DNA of 64,000 nucleotides, taken from positions 6,568,001 to 6,632,000 of the forward strand of contig NC_133027.1 in NCBI RefSeq assembly GCF_048771995.1, written 5' to 3'. The DNA is from Taeniopygia guttata. Taxonomy: Eukaryota; Chordata; Aves; Passeriformes; Estrildidae. The notes under the pieces are model-generated. The model was not told the DNA's origin. It saw only the letters and a program-made list of their open reading frames with translations, and made no database searches. The number at the start of each line of letters is the position of its first letter. The stretch's first letter is position 1. The translations under genes and the position numbers were made by a program. This document shows positions 34,428 to 48,400 of this stretch, one piece after another.

Positions 34428-34501
34428 GTTGGGTTTCTTTTTGTTTGGTTTTGGTGTTTTTTTGGTGGGTTTTTTTTGTTTGTTTTTGTTTTTGTTTTTC
34501 T
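34428..34501. repeat. T/G-rich low-complexity tract
   Basis: Runs of T interrupted by GG or single G. There is no coding content. Confidence 0.7.
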
Positions 34502-35139
34502 CCTCATGCTTAAAGATAAAAAGCTGACAGATACTTAAATTTTGATGTTTCACATTTCACCAACTCCCATTAGGTGGGATGGATTTTAGCTTGCACATAA
34601 ATTATCTTCATTTGGCATAGGATAAACTCTGGAATTCTGCTCACCTGCACTTTATTGGCTGTTTCTTTGCTCTGTGCCATCCCTGTCCCTCCTCTCAGGA
34701 GCCTGGGGACCACTGGCTGAAAGCAGAGGATCCCAAGGTGTCCTCGCTGCTGGAGAAGGCCCTTTTTGAAGTGAGATGTACCCAGATGGCCTGAGAGAGC
34801 TGTCAGCAGGTGGCCTAGTTTGAAGTTGTCTTTGGCAAGTTCTCCACACCCAGAGGACAGAATTAGTGGCTTGATTGATCACACAGCTTTTATATGCCTT
34901 AGTAAGAGAAATGCATTGCTCCATGCAGGCGTGCTAAAGGAGAGGTTGCCTACGTTTGCAGTGGAGGTTGGTGCCAGGGGGTTTTGGAGGGATGTGTGAG
35001 GAAAAGTTAGAGTTAGGACTAATTTTAGTCCTAGAAAACTTGGCATTTTTAGAGGGCAATTCACTTGACTAGTCTCAGCTCTTTGTTCTTAGTGAGATGA
35101 AACGGCCTCTATAATTACATATTTAAGAAGGAATGAAAA

Positions 35140-35890
35140 AAGCCTCTCTGTTGGACTGAGAGCATGTGAGAGGAGCAGACACCAAGGTCAGTTCGGAAGG
35201 AGGGGCAGGAGCTGCTCCAGGAGCTGGAGCAGAGATTCCCCTGCAGGCCAAGGGGAGGACCATGGAGGGGCAGCTGTGCCCCTGCAGCCCATGGGGTCCG
35301 TGGGGAGCAGAGATCCACCTGCAGCCAGGGAGGAGCCACAGCAGAGCAGAGGGTGCCCAAAGGAGGCTGTGGTGGCCCTGCAGGAAGCCTGTGCTGGAGC
35401 AGGGTCCTGGCAGGACATGGTGCCCACATTGGAGCAGGGTTTCTGGCAGGATTTGTGAACCTGCAGTGGACTCCACTGGAGCAGCCCATTCCTGAGGGAG
35501 CTGTGGGAGGGATCCACACCAGTTCATGCAGAACTCCAGCTCATGGGAAGGACTCACACTGGAGCAGCTCATCCTGGGATCTGGATGCTCATGGGAAGGA
35601 CTCACACTGGAGCAGCTCGTCCTGGGATCTGGATGCTCATGGGAAGGACTCACACTGGAGCAGCTCATCCTGGGATCTGGATCTGTCTCCTGGGAGAGGA
35701 AGCCCACCCTGGAGCAGGGGGAGAGCGTGAGGAATCCACCCTCTGAAAAGGAAGGAGCAGCAGAAACACCATGTGATGAACTGACCACAGCCCCCTCCCC
35801 TGTGCCCCTGCCGAAGGAAGGAGGGCCAGAAAATCCAGGGGAAATCTAAGCCCTGGAAAAAAGGGAGGGGTGGAAAAAAGTGTTTTGAGA
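35140..35890 (+). mobile_element. GC-rich LTR-like retroelement fragment
   Basis: A GC-rich block contains repeated 'ctggagcag' motifs and a 48-bp tandem repeat, and ends in 'ctaagccctggaaaaaaggg' and 'tgttttgagattttattttgg'. The composition and motifs resemble LTR-type sequences scattered in avian genomes. I could not find clear terminal dinucleotides or a target duplication, so boundaries are approximate and the class is uncertain. Open frames of up to 221 codons on both strands come from this composition. Confidence 0.45.
35541..35684. repeat. 48-bp minisatellite, three copies
   Basis: Three consecutive units start at 35541, 35589 and 35637 with 'tcatgggaaggactcacact'. The third diverges at its end. 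The period is a multiple of three, so the + strand frame repeats every 16 codons. Confidence 0.92.
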
Positions 35891-38800
35891 TTTTATTTTG
35901 GTTCTTATTACCCTACACATTCGCTGAGCAAACTATCTCCCTTCCAGAGGGTGGAGCACAGTGGAGAAGGTCTGAAGGGTGAGGGCAGTAGAGCTCCTCC
36001 GGTGTCATGTCAACAGGGAAGACCTGGGCATGACCCCGACTGCTCCACTTGGCAATAAGAGCATTAGCTGTAACGGCATGGCAGGGATATTTAAAATATC
36101 ATTCAAAATGGTGTGAGTAGACCCAGCAGAGTCCATGGCTCAGTTAACACATTCTGGCAGACAGAAGATGTACCCTCAGGAGAGGATGGCACCCACCTCA
36201 CCCAGCGTTTCTGTGCCTCAAGCTCTGCACTGGCATGGTGCTAATTGCCCGTGTCACACGCTGCAGTGTATGACTGGGAGGTTTGCACAGCCTGGCCCCC
36301 TCATGAGTCCTGGCATCTATTTCTCAGTGAGACCGTGACAGCAACAGGAACAGTTTCATTGGACACGTCCAGAAGGATGAAGCCCTTGCACTCAAATCCC
36401 CTTCTTTCATTCCAGTTCTTGTAGCCAAGGATGAAATCACATAAGCAGAGTGCTAATTTTTATCTCAGCTGACCAGTGTGACATTAAGCATCAAGCCACA
36501 ATTACTATTTTTTTAATTACCGTGTGAGCAAATGTGCTGAGCATTTCAGACACCCTGCCCTTGGCACACGACCACGTTTGCCTGTACTGGGGTTCTTTGT
36601 GCTGTACCAGGATTGCCCCACAGTGCTGAGCGGGACCATGGAGCTTGGCTGTGCTTCATGGGGGTGTTGAAAAGACACCCTGCAGTGCTGTGGTGCACCA
36701 GTAATGGAAGTGCTCCCATTCTGTTTTGTTTTTTATTTGCTCTTGCATTAAATCAATAGTTTTTTTAAAAGCTGCTTTAAAAATAGAAAGAATAATTGAA
36801 TGAATGAACTGGTAGGCTGAAGGATATTTTTCCCTGTACCTTTCTTTTTTTCTAGACATATTTTTTTCCTAAAAAAAATCAATAAAGGATTCAGCTTTCT
36901 TGTCCTTGCAAGCATGTTCAATATCGGCTTTTATTTCTCTATTTCTCATAGTACATGCTACTCACATTCATTCAAGCTCAGGGGGACCAGCAGTTTCTTA
37001 GTTTTCTTCAGTCAGTGGAACATTTTACAAACTGTAAGGTTTTTTTCCTCTGAGATTCCTGAAAAAATTATTCAAAACTTGAATCCTTGAGTCTCTCCTC
37101 TTCACTAAGTCTGAACTAGCTCATGAGAGAGTTTACAACGTTCAACTACATCCTCAGTCTGGCCTAGCACAACCAAAATCTTCTAAAATTCCTGAGTTTT
37201 GTGGTTTGCCTGGGGTTATTTTTATACTAATTTTTTAGTGAACTTCTTTCCCAGCCATCTATGAATTCTTGCTGTGCCAAGATTTTCACTCACATGTGGT
37301 TTTTTTTGCTGGGATTTTGCCATATGTAGTAAGACTGAATCTTACTAAATATGAGCAAGTCCAAGGTTTAAAGCTACTGGACAAGAACTATGATTAAAAA
37401 AATAACCCTCTCACCACTTTTCTTATTTTGCTGTTAAGATTTTATTGCCCTGACTACTTTGCTGCTTGAGCAAGGAAAACAAGTCAAGATCAGCCAGTAA
37501 GACCAGTTAAGATGGGAACTAAGATGAGGACAACATCAGTGATCTGTTACTAACATGACAGTGTCATCACCTGCAATAAACTGGGGAATAAACTCAATTT
37601 CTTCCCATTGCCAGCTTTCATGGGTTGTTAGCCATGATTCTGCAAACTCTTTCCTAGAGATAAGTGACATGCCCCAGAAGAACTTTGATTTGTATTTCAC
37701 ATCTACTGGTTTTTGATTCTGTAGCAACTATCAAAATCCCCTTTAAAGCAACTACTTCTTGGAGAAGAGCCATGTTCCTGCTATCTCCTAGTGCCAAGGG
37801 CTCTGGATGGTGCTCAGAATTACATCCATCTTTTCCTTCTTTTCCCCCTTTACCTTTTCCAAGTCCTGCCCATCCTGAGTTATGCCGCTGTCTTTAGCCC
37901 TCACTAAATGCTGATGTTTATTGCTCTGATCCCCGTTGATGTGAAGGACTGGAGGTGCAAAGGACACCAGGTGTCAGCTGTCCTCAGGACTTACAACTAC
38001 AAAGCAGGCAGCTACCTTGGGCTCTTCCCAGGGCTTGTGGGGCAGCAGCACAGGGCGGGTTTTGGGGGGCTCAGAGCTCCACATCCCAAGAGCTTTCCTG
38101 GTGTCTGCAGCTGTTTGGGCACACACCAACAGTTTGGAAGACTGAAGTTCTTACCTAGAGTGAATTTTATCTTTGGAAAATCATGTACTTTTCACCTTTC
38201 TGTGCCAGGTTCTTCACCCCCTGAATAAAGCACGGCATTAACGATGAGCTGTTGTGCAGAGCAGCCTCAAACCAACTGAGCATAAAGCTCCGTGCTCCGG
38301 TTAATCCTGCAGTGAGCTGGCCTCAAGTCACTTGCCACACAGGGTCTTTGATGGTGCACCCTGGATTTTGGGTCAGTTAGAAAGTCCCTTTCTGGAGTTT
38401 CATGATTCCTTCCTTTACATGCAGTGCTTTTGGGCTGAAGGACCTGAGTGTGCCAAGGAAGGGTGACCTGGCAGGATTCAATCTGCACCCAAAAACTGGG
38501 CTACTCCCAGTCATTTCATAAGGAAATGAGAAAACAAGTTGCTTTTCTTTTTTATATAACCATCAGAGAGTGGTATCCAGCCTTATTTTGAGACCCTGCC
38601 CTGGCTCAGAGGAATCTCAGTATTTCTGGAAATCATTTGCTGCCTCTTATCTTCTTTTACCATTTTAGGATATAATCTTTTTTTTTGTCTTTTACTGCTA
38701 GAACACAATCCTTCCACCTTTGGCAAGCATAGACAGAAACCCATGAAATCATGAAAATATTTTTTAAAATGAAACAAAAAGACTGTCATAATCTCTATTT

Positions 38801-41800
38801 ATCTTTAATACTAAAATGCTGAGTGAAGTCATTTATTAAAATCTTTCAGTGACTTCTTAAGTCCTCTTAATTCCTAGCCCCTGCCAGAAAGGTGATAGGG
38901 TAAGTGTTGAGTTTAAATCATCTAAAAATGTTTGCTGCAATATTATTTTTGTATTCAGGACTGGATTCAGTTTGCCATGTTACCTAGGAAAATGATTCTT
39001 GATCAGAGCTGATGGAAGAGAACAGACTCTGATTTTCAGCTGTACAGACTCAGAAATCTGCCTCAGTGAAGAAAATCAAGGATCAATTCCTGTATTTCAT
39101 CTTCGCAAATTTCTTTTTCAGGCTTCAGATTTTATTTTGCTGCAGTATAGATTGAAGGAGTTTCACTTAGTGTAAAAATTTTCTGAGTTCAGGGTAGTGA
39201 TGACGATTTACACAATCACCTTTTTACCATCCAGCCCAGTCTTATAAGTGCCTGGTGTTGCTGGTGAAGAGAAGTGAAATGCAATACTGAAAGAAGCTTT
39301 TATTATCTCTGTGAAAGCAACTTTTAGTACTGCAGATCTTTTTCCTTTTACCAGAAAAGTAAGAATAACTTGATGAGAGAAAGCACCTTCAAGTCTAAAA
39401 GCCTTGCCCGTTCCGTGGCGGGGGCGATGTGCAGGATCCAGCAGCGCTGGCAGCGTGTGACATGTGCTGTGACAGATTTTCCTTGGCTCTGGCTTAGCCC
39501 CCTCCTCTGCCTGGAGCATTCGGGGTCCCTCTGAGGAGCCCCTGCACTGCCTGGCAGAGGCAGAGGGGCAGGATGCTCCAGAGAGGGAATTCCACGGGGT
39601 GAGAGGGATGCTGGACAGCAGCACCGGCGGGGACAGGGAGAGGGGGAGGAACAGCGCAGAATCCAGAGTCGGGAAGTTCGGGATCGGAAGGGGGAGAAGG
39701 AGGGAGATTGGCTCCTACTGAGGAGCAGAATGATTTTTCCCTCTCCCTCTTGAACTCTAAAACATGAAACACCAAGAGCACTGTGGATTTATGCTTTTAC
39801 AATCACTGTGGTCCAGACTTAATAAAAGCAGCTGTGGAGCTCTAGGGGGGATGCTCTATACAGAGTTCATTGATAAGGTAAGCCCTTTCTCTCCTGCTCT
39901 GGTAAGGTGCTGAAAGTGTGGGTATTTACATGCAGAATGGCAAACAGATGAACACCAGGGTGCTTACCTTACCTATTTTCACTGTATTCTTAATTTAGGT
40001 CCATTTTCATATTATCTTTGCTCACACTTAGTTTCTCAGAGAGTTCTTTTGATTGCTACTCTATTTTTCTTCTCCTTTCTGTGTAATCAAATGTTTGATC
40101 ATAGGAATAGAGACATCAGGGTGCAGCCTTCTGAAATTATCTAAGAAATTCAGAAAAACATTCCTGAAAATTTTGATATTGCATGGTGTCCTTTATTTTT
40201 TTTCTCCTCCACCCCTTCTGAAGGTTCTGAGTCTCCAGGCATGTGTGATATAACCAAGGATGATTTCATGATTTAACAGACTGGCCAGTCTTATTCAATT
40301 CTGAAAAATATTGTCCTTTTTGGACTGGTGTTTCCATCAGTCTTTCTGAAATTCTGCCCAAATCTGGCACTGTCTTTATTACAGAATGAATTAGGAAGAG
40401 AATTTATAATCTGTGTCTTTTGGAAATACCAGGAGCTTAAAACATTGATAGATTTGATACTGATTATATGATTGGTACTGATTTTATGATGATCATTTGT
40501 TAATTTCAAAGGAAGAAAATACAGTTAGTATCCCAAAACATTCCCTTACAACAAGGGAGAAAGTATTTGCAGAAACTTTGCTCTCAGACAGAGGGGAACT
40601 GCCTGGAGTTGTACAACTGTAGATCAGCACAGGGTTGTGATGGCATTTTACACCAAATAAAATGCAGTTCTTTGTATTTAGCAGAACCCTAAGCTTCATT
40701 TAATAATTAAATGGCATTGAAGTAGTCACCTGAGAATCAGGCATCAGCAAATCCTTGTATTTACACGTATTTGGAGGATGTTTCTTTGCTGAGCTGGATG
40801 CAGACACCTGCTATGTGTGCCTGACTGCACCCCAATTTGCAGTGCTGAACTTACTCAATAGGAAACAGGAAGCAAAATACTGATATTAAAAAAATGCTTA
40901 TATTAAAAAACAATTTAAATATCAGGGTCAGCCTGTAACAAGAAGAGAGAGATCCAGCAGAGAGAGAGAAAGTTGTGTTCCCAGCTCCTGACTCATTACA
41001 TGACTGCACACAGACGACTAAACCACTCTAATTAACTTTATGAGCTGGAAAATAGTTGTGCATTTAGTTACTCCAAGGCTTATGTTTTGCATGAGAAAGG
41101 ATCAGATGAGATTTCATGTGCTAGTCTGCCAGAAAACCACTTGTTTGTTCCTGGGACAGAGCCAGGTGTTTGTGTGCCTCCGGGTGTTTGTTTAGTGGAC
41201 AAATGGGCAGTGATTGCAAAGCAGAGCCACAGGATTTCCTCTGCAATAGGAAAAGTCTATGGAAAAGTGATCCAGGAGCCTGAACCAAAATTTCAGGTGC
41301 TGTATCTTGTGATCTGACACTGCCTTTCTCTTCTTCATCTGGTCTTGTTTTCATGGCTTTTCCATGTTGATTGTTCTCCAGTGGTGCTACAATTGGAGTA
41401 CAGTTTTATTTTGGTTAAAACAACACTTTCTGGGCTACTGAGACCATTTTTTGTTCCTCTCTAGATGATCCTTGGCTGTGTCTGCTTTCCATTTTTGTCT
41501 AGAAAGCCTCTGCTGAAGATGTAGCTCCCACATTTGAGTGGCACATGCTTTTTTCACAAGTCAGCCTCAGGGAAGCAGGAGTGTGAAATGCTGTGCTGTT
41601 GCTACCATTGAAAGATTCAATAAAACCTTTACAGCCTCTCCAGATGCTGTGAAATGTCTGCCTCTGTTTTCTTAAGCTTTGTTTTGGCTCAGGTCTACAG
41701 ACACAGCCAGGTTCCCTCTGCAAGATGAGGAGAGGGGTAGAGCCAGATATTTATATATATTTATAGCAGGTTCCCAGTGTTGATATGGTCACTCCCAGCA

Positions 41801-43755
41801 CTCCCAGGAAAAATATTGCAAGAAAATATGGCCCTTTCTTCCCCAGAAAAGAGCAGAGGGGGGGTGCCAGGAAATTCATGATCAAGGTGAGGTCAAACAT
41901 GGATGTTAGGAAATTCTGATGTGTCAGAGGGATCCCTGGGAATACAGTGGGATCACAGATCTCCTCCTGATGCTTTGCAGTTCGGTTGGGTTTATGGCCT
42001 AAAGCAGCAGGAAATCTCTGTCGTTGTTTATCAAACATTTTACCTTTATATCGTTCTTAATTTTATGATCCCAAATTGAGTTGTTTTTAGTGTTTCTATT
42101 CACCAGAAAAAAAAAAAATTGGTTTGAATTCAGGTTCCTGTGAATGTATCTTATTGCTTTTCACCCACTATCCTGTACTTACACCTCTTGCAATTCATGC
42201 ATATTTTGTGGTAAATTATCATGGTGAATTTAAAATTTTTTTAAAGTAATTAAAAGCACTTTTGATACCCCATTCTTGCCAAGTCAGTATTCTCCTACCC
42301 TTCTGCATGTGTGTTACCTGTTCAAGGCACTTGAATTTCCCTTTGTTGCACACAGCTCTGTTCATTATCCATTTTGCATTTACAAGGCTTTTATCAAGGC
42401 TGAATTCAGAAGATTATTGGAGCTGCACTAATGAGACCCCTAAAATACTGAAATGAATCCCTAACATTATTCTTCCCCAAAAGGATCTACCTATATTAAG
42501 GATTTGGGAGGAAAATGAACCTCTCTGACCTAATGAAGTCAGTTGTTTAAGAAGTGTGTGATCTCAAGTTTCTTTCTGTGAAAATTTTGATTAACCTCAG
42601 GAAAAATTTACCTCAGGAGGCTGTGAAATTTCCATTATTAGGAACAGACTGGACACTCATCTGTAACAACAAAACCAGAATTTAGCCTGCTGTGAAATCA
42701 GATAAAGGTTGAAGGAAGTGTTCCACGATTTGCATACCCCAGCACCTTCAGATTCTGTTCCTGGACAAATATATATATATGGCCATTTTCAGGGATATTA
42801 GCAGGCCAGAGAGCATTAAATGTCGTTTTATTGAGCTATGGGAAAAAAAAACCAAACCACAAATAAATGGAATAATTTGGATTACTTCAGGCTTGTGGAT
42901 GCTAGGTGTCCTCTGGATATTGAGAACTAACTGTATAAATTTTGAAAACAATAATGCTTTTGGTTTTTCACATCAAATATTGAAAACACATTAGCTGCTG
43001 AGACTAATCTGAAATTTCAGTTTTGATCACTTTATCATAAATAAAAGTTTTCTTCTGAAGATGCTGCCCTGGGGGGGAAACTTCAGATCTCATTGCATAT
43101 CTGCAAAATTTTAGTCTGTTAGAGCTAAGAAATTCATTTGTACTTCATTGTACCTCCCCATCCCTCAGGACACCTTGTGGTTCACAATAATTTTCCAAAC
43201 CAGCAGAACACATTATTCTTGCTTGGAACACTGCCTTGGGAGCCACTGCACCAGAGTTCATTAATCCATTGGTCCACCTTCCCCTGCAGATGCAAATTCC
43301 CTCTGTTCTGCTCTGAGGGGGAAGAGGTTTAGCAGTTTGCTGCAAATTCCACATCAAGCAGAAGAAGGGGAGATTTTGGCAGGATGCAGGGGGTTGCTCT
43401 GTGCTTGGTCCTCCAGACCTTTCTGCTCCCCCAGGGGCCTGTAAGGATTCCTTCAGAAGATGGGAGAACAGGCACACCAGGATGGAAATGTGGGCAGTGG
43501 CAAGGTCTTGGTGTCTGATGGAACATAAATGGACAAAACCCCAGACAGGACAGGCTGTGTCAGTGCTTAGAGGTGCACCCCGAAGTTCCCAGCTTCTCCA
43601 GGGGATGCTGTAGAGGGGCATGGGACCTAAAGGCCTCACAGGCTTGAGTTTGTTTGGGGCATGGAAAATCTGGTGCTGGACCTGTTGTGATCCAGCCACT
43701 GAGGGGTCTGCAAAGCACTGAAACCAAATGTCAGTGCCAGATAAATAATGGAAAT
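35891..43755. other. Gene-poor spacer
   Basis: No supported gene. A GC- and CpG-richer patch lies at about 39405-39690. Small (TA)n tracts occur near 41750 and 42770. A 95-codon - strand frame (41751-42038) has a hydrophobic C-terminus but no recognised family. Confidence 0.45.
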
Positions 43756-44005
43756 AAACCAACTGAGACAGGGTTAGATTGGCTATCAAGAAGGAATTCT
43801 TTACTGTGAGGATGGTAAGGTCCTGGCACAGGCTGCCCAGAGAAGCTGTGGATGCCCCATCCCTGGCAGTGCTCCTGTCCAGCTTGGATGGATCTCTGAG
43901 CAACCTGGGCTAGTGGAAGGTGTCTCTGTCCCATGGCAGGGGCTGGAACAAGATGGTCTCTAAGCCCCTTCCAACCCAAGCCACTCTATTCTGTGATTCT
44001 GTGAT
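43756..44005 (+). repeat. CR1 LINE 3' fragment
   Basis: It contains 'ggctatcaagaaggaattct', 'cccagagaagctgtggatgc', 'tcccatggcaggggctggaa' and a terminal 'attctgtgattctgtgat', the CR1 end repeat. Confidence 0.93.
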
Positions 44006-45209
44006 AAATGGCAGGTAACAGTCAGGTCCTTTTGGTTGTTGTCACTCATCTCCTGCTTTTGGCAGCTCGGTGTGAAAATTCCCTGGGTTTGCCTAAACCT
44101 TAGGAAAAACATCAGGTGTTTTGTAGCAACAACAAAGATTTTTTTCCCAACTGCCTCCTGTGCCCTCCCTACAGGAGGAAGAGATCAGGAAGGTAAGAAT
44201 TGTTGTGTGGTGACTTCTGTCCTGAAGGAAGTGGGGATGGTGCCTCCTGGCCTTTGTCAGGGTGAGAACAACCCGGCCAAGCCATGAAGGACAAATTGAA
44301 ACACCCCCAGTGAGAGATGGGGAGAGAGCAGGGAACAAATCTAATGTAGGGCTGGCAAAGCTGCATTGATCAGGCCAGACAAGAAACCTCAAATCACTTT
44401 TTTTCCCTCCAATCTCAGAAGTTTTGAGGCTTGATATTGAAATTTTATAGTGTCTAAGTCAGGAGTTTGTATCTCTTGAGGTTTGCTGTGGTGGAACTGT
44501 TCCATTTTAAAGAATATATTATTTAAAAGTGGAATTCTTTGTGTATTAATTAAAGATGAGTGTCTGCAGCACTCATATAAGCCTGAACCCATTTCTAATA
44601 ATCAGAAATGTTGGTTTCTTTTGTTGTGGTTTTAAATCTGTTTTCACAGGCACTGGAAGCTTTCTAGCACAGAATGTGGGTCAGCAGATGGGCTGGATGG
44701 CAGCCTGTGGTGCCATGTCTCTGTCCCCAGCTTTGGACATCAGAAACAGACAAATGTGGAATCTTTAGGTCTTCTGAGGCAGCAAAACCAAAACCAAACC
44801 CATCCTTGATAACTGGATTATTTCCCAGTGCTTGTCCTACCACACTGCATGAAGCACTTGTGTCACAAAATACCTTTTGGGAGCTCGGGTTTTCATCTAT
44901 GGTTATTAACCAGAATCAAGGAATCAGTTACAAACAGAGTTATAATTTTCTTTTTTTCTTTTTGTTTTTCTATTTTCTTTTTAGGTTTGAAAAGTGTACA
45001 GCTTTGGTAAAATGAAAGTCCTCAACAGCAGCTGTTTTGCTGTAGGTCTGCACTGCCTAGGAAAGTCAAAGTAGCTGTGGACACTAAATCATTATTTTTA
45101 GAAATTATTCAATGTTTTTCAATGCCCAGTAATAAGTCTTACTGCATAGTCTTGAAACTGAAAGGAAATAGAAGCACCTAACCAGGGCTTTATTTAAAAT
45201 ACCTGGGTG

Positions 45210-45423
45210 TTGTTTAGCCTGAGCTGGGGACCACAGAGGGCAGAGAGGAGCTGGTTGCCAGGGAAGCTGTGGCTGCCCCATCCTTGGAAGTGTTCAAGGC
45301 CAGGTTGGATGGGGCTTGGAGTGACCTGGGATAGGAGAAGGTGTCCCTGCTCATGGCAGGGGGGTGGAATGGAAAAGTCTTTGAAGGTCCCTTCCAACCC
45401 AAAGCATTCTGTGATTCTGTGAT
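45210..45423 (+). repeat. CR1 LINE 3' fragment
   Basis: It contains 'gggaagctgtggctgcccca', 'aaggccaggttggatggggc', 'tcccttccaacccaaagc' and the end repeat 'attctgtgattctgtgat'. Confidence 0.93.
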
Positions 45424-48400
45424 CTGAGTGTAGCTTTTCTCTCACCCCTGCCCTTCCAATGCCCCTGTGGGATGTTGCATTAGGTTTTTTGGGCAAATCT
45501 TCTGTCACAGGTAAGCATGAAGTGTTTTACTGGTATCAACAGACCAAAAGTTGTTGTTTCAAAAGCTTTTTCTTTTGTGTGAGACACATGAGACATACCA
45601 GATTTAGTGTTTTGTATCATTATTAACAGAAATGCAGCAGTGGGGTGTGATGTGATGGAGCAAAATACACACCTGACATATAGAAAATTGTTAATCTTTT
45701 AATTTAGTGCATTCAAAGTGATGATTCCTCTTCAACAGGCAGGAGTGAATCCACTGTAAAAGAACCAGCAGCCTGGTGGTTGAACAAGCCTACTGAGGAT
45801 AAAGGACAGATTTCTAGCCCATAGCTTGAATCTTTAGGATTTAATCCTAAAGTGAGGTGAAACAAAGCCCATTTTTCTCAAAAGAATCTCTTTCGTTACA
45901 CTAGGAGATTAAAAAAAAAAAAAAAAAAAGGAAAGGAGAAAGGATGGTTGGTGAGCTGTGGCTGGTTTGAGGTAAGATTTCTGATCCTTGTAATTTTTGT
46001 CCCTAAATAGAGGGGCTGGTTGGACTATTGGGAAGTGCTTGGCTAAGGATGTGTCATGGATGTGATTTATGACAGTCTCTGCTCTGTCAGCAGTGCCCCA
46101 GCCAGGATGGTGTGACAGGACAAGGCAATGACCACTGGGAGCTCTGCCTGTGCTTCCACAGCCCCTCAAAATACCCAGGGGAAGTTCAGGATAAACACAA
46201 CACTAGACAGTGTGAGCTGGGATCCAGCAGACACTGAGCGCAGACTAACTTTTCTGTCGACATACTGAGAAGTGGATGTAATTGGACAAATTAGTAGATA
46301 ATTACCTTTTTTCCTCTTAAAAAGATAATATTTGCTGACATTAATTTGTCCTTTTAGCTTTTGTCTTTTACTGACTCAGATAAAATTATTAAAAATTATT
46401 GTCTTAATTAACACAATTGATAGTGTTATCAATTTAGCTGTATTAATCTTTCAAACGAGCCCTACTGACTCTTTCTATGAAGTAACTCTGGGTCCATGGA
46501 CATCTTTTGTTTCACTTTGCCATTTACCTACTTCTAATTGCCATTAATCTACTTTTACAAATAATTGCTACACTTGTCTGTGGGCCATCAGTTTGGAAAC
46601 AGTGTTTGACTTCTTGTGCTCTCTTGTCAAGCACATTAAAGCATCCCTGCCACAGTAACTTCCACAGAGGATTTTGACAGCATTTGAGAGCAGTTCAGTT
46701 TCTGGGATTCCTATGGCACTCACTGCACACTGCTGTTTCCCATAATTAATTACTTTTGTTATTGAGCTACAACATGATTTTAGTTTTTTGAGATTTTTTT
46801 TAATGGTTGGCATTGATATTTCCTTCCTTTGCCTGTAAATTTACAAAAATGCATTCCCCACTTCATACCAGTTTGGCTGTCATACATAAATTGGATACAT
46901 CCACTTTTGGCTGGCTAGCATAAGCACAGTGATTGTTTTCTTATTACTTTAGATTAATTACTAATTAAGATTTCTTACTAGTTTAGATTCTTACCAACTT
47001 AGATTAAGGACCTCAGATTTCGCCTGGGTTGCTACACTTCCCATTTGTAGCTTCCCAAAATGTTTTAGGAGTTCCCAGGAACTTGCAAGCAATGAGGATT
47101 ACAAGCATGGATCACTTCTATTTCTATTAAAATAATATTTTGTAGTCTCTGTTTCTGACTCATTAACTTTTAGGAGCTGTGAATGACAAGATTTATGACC
47201 TTTATCAGGCATTTAATACTGTGATACCTTATAAAACACAAGTATAAATAAAACTGCCAGAGTTGGCAGTTCCAATATTAGTTCCTGAAGTAATGCATTT
47301 GTGAAAATGCACATCCCCTACATTTGTTAGGCTTTACCTACTAGTATGAAAATTATCCCTCTCCACATTTTTTTACCCAATATTTAACACTAGATGCTGA
47401 TTAGGATTATGCTTTTCTTGACTTGGAATTATGAGAGAACTAATTATTCTGCCCTGTTAGTTACACACTTTTCAGTCTTATGCACTCTAAAAGTGAGATT
47501 GATTCTGGAATAAAGATTAATTTCTATTAATACCTATCTAATCAGGATGATGAACATCTTCTAAAGCCATAATCAAATATTAACCCCATGCACTAACAAT
47601 TTTTGTGTAAATCAAGCAGAGTTGTTTTTTATTTTCTTATATCTGAAACTTATTCTTAATTCACCAGACATGATTTAAAATTATAAGGAAAGTTTGCATA
47701 CCTACTTGGAAGTTAGACATTAATTTCCTTTTATTTTTGTTGCAAATTTTTAAGAAATAATGTGCTCTCTCTACTTAAAGCTGAGATAAAGTGGTTTTTT
47801 TTTCAGCAGCCAGAGGGGATACTCTGTCACAGCATTTGCAAGCAGGTAAACAGCTTATATCAAGTGAAGCAGCAAAATTTTCCATGTCTAGGTGGAGCAG
47901 AGAGAAGGTCAGTGGGCTGGGGCTCTCCTGTCCCAAGGCTGTGATTTGTCTGGCAAACCTGCTCCTTTGCTTTAAGGCAGATTAGAAAACCCAGTGTCTG
48001 CACTTCTGGCTGGGTTTAGCATACACAGAAGTTGAAAATTCCTATTTAAAGCTACTTTGTTTGTCTGCTTGGACATAGCAAAATATTGTCCTTGTGAGAC
48101 ACCTGATACTGACTTGAGTGGGAGATTCTACTGTGGCTCAAAAGAGGAACATGCCCTTAAATACTCTGATATTTGCATCAAACCCACCTTGTGCTGACGG
48201 GTCCCAGATGTGCTTTTCCATTTGCATCACTTCAGCACCCACATGGCTCAAATGCTGCAGCCACAGAGGAGCTGTGGGGCAGAGCTGGGGCACAGAAAAC
48301 CAGCAGGATCCTTTTAAAGGCCAGGTAGAACCTGGATCAAGGCCTGTGGCTATGACAGGATGGACAGGATGATCCTGATTATTTCCCAGGTCCATGCTTT

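Noticed and set aside
35123-35849. Open frames up to 221 codons on both strands
   Set aside because: They come from the GC-rich LTR-like block and its 48-bp tandem repeat.
41751-42038. 95-codon - strand frame with a hydrophobic C-terminus
   Set aside because: It resembles no family I know and has no acceptor/donor context; likely chance.
43145-43903. 252-codon open frame on the - strand, one of the longest in the window
   Set aside because: Its N-terminal part is translated from the CR1 copy at 43756-44005 and the rest shows no domain, signal peptide or splice pattern.
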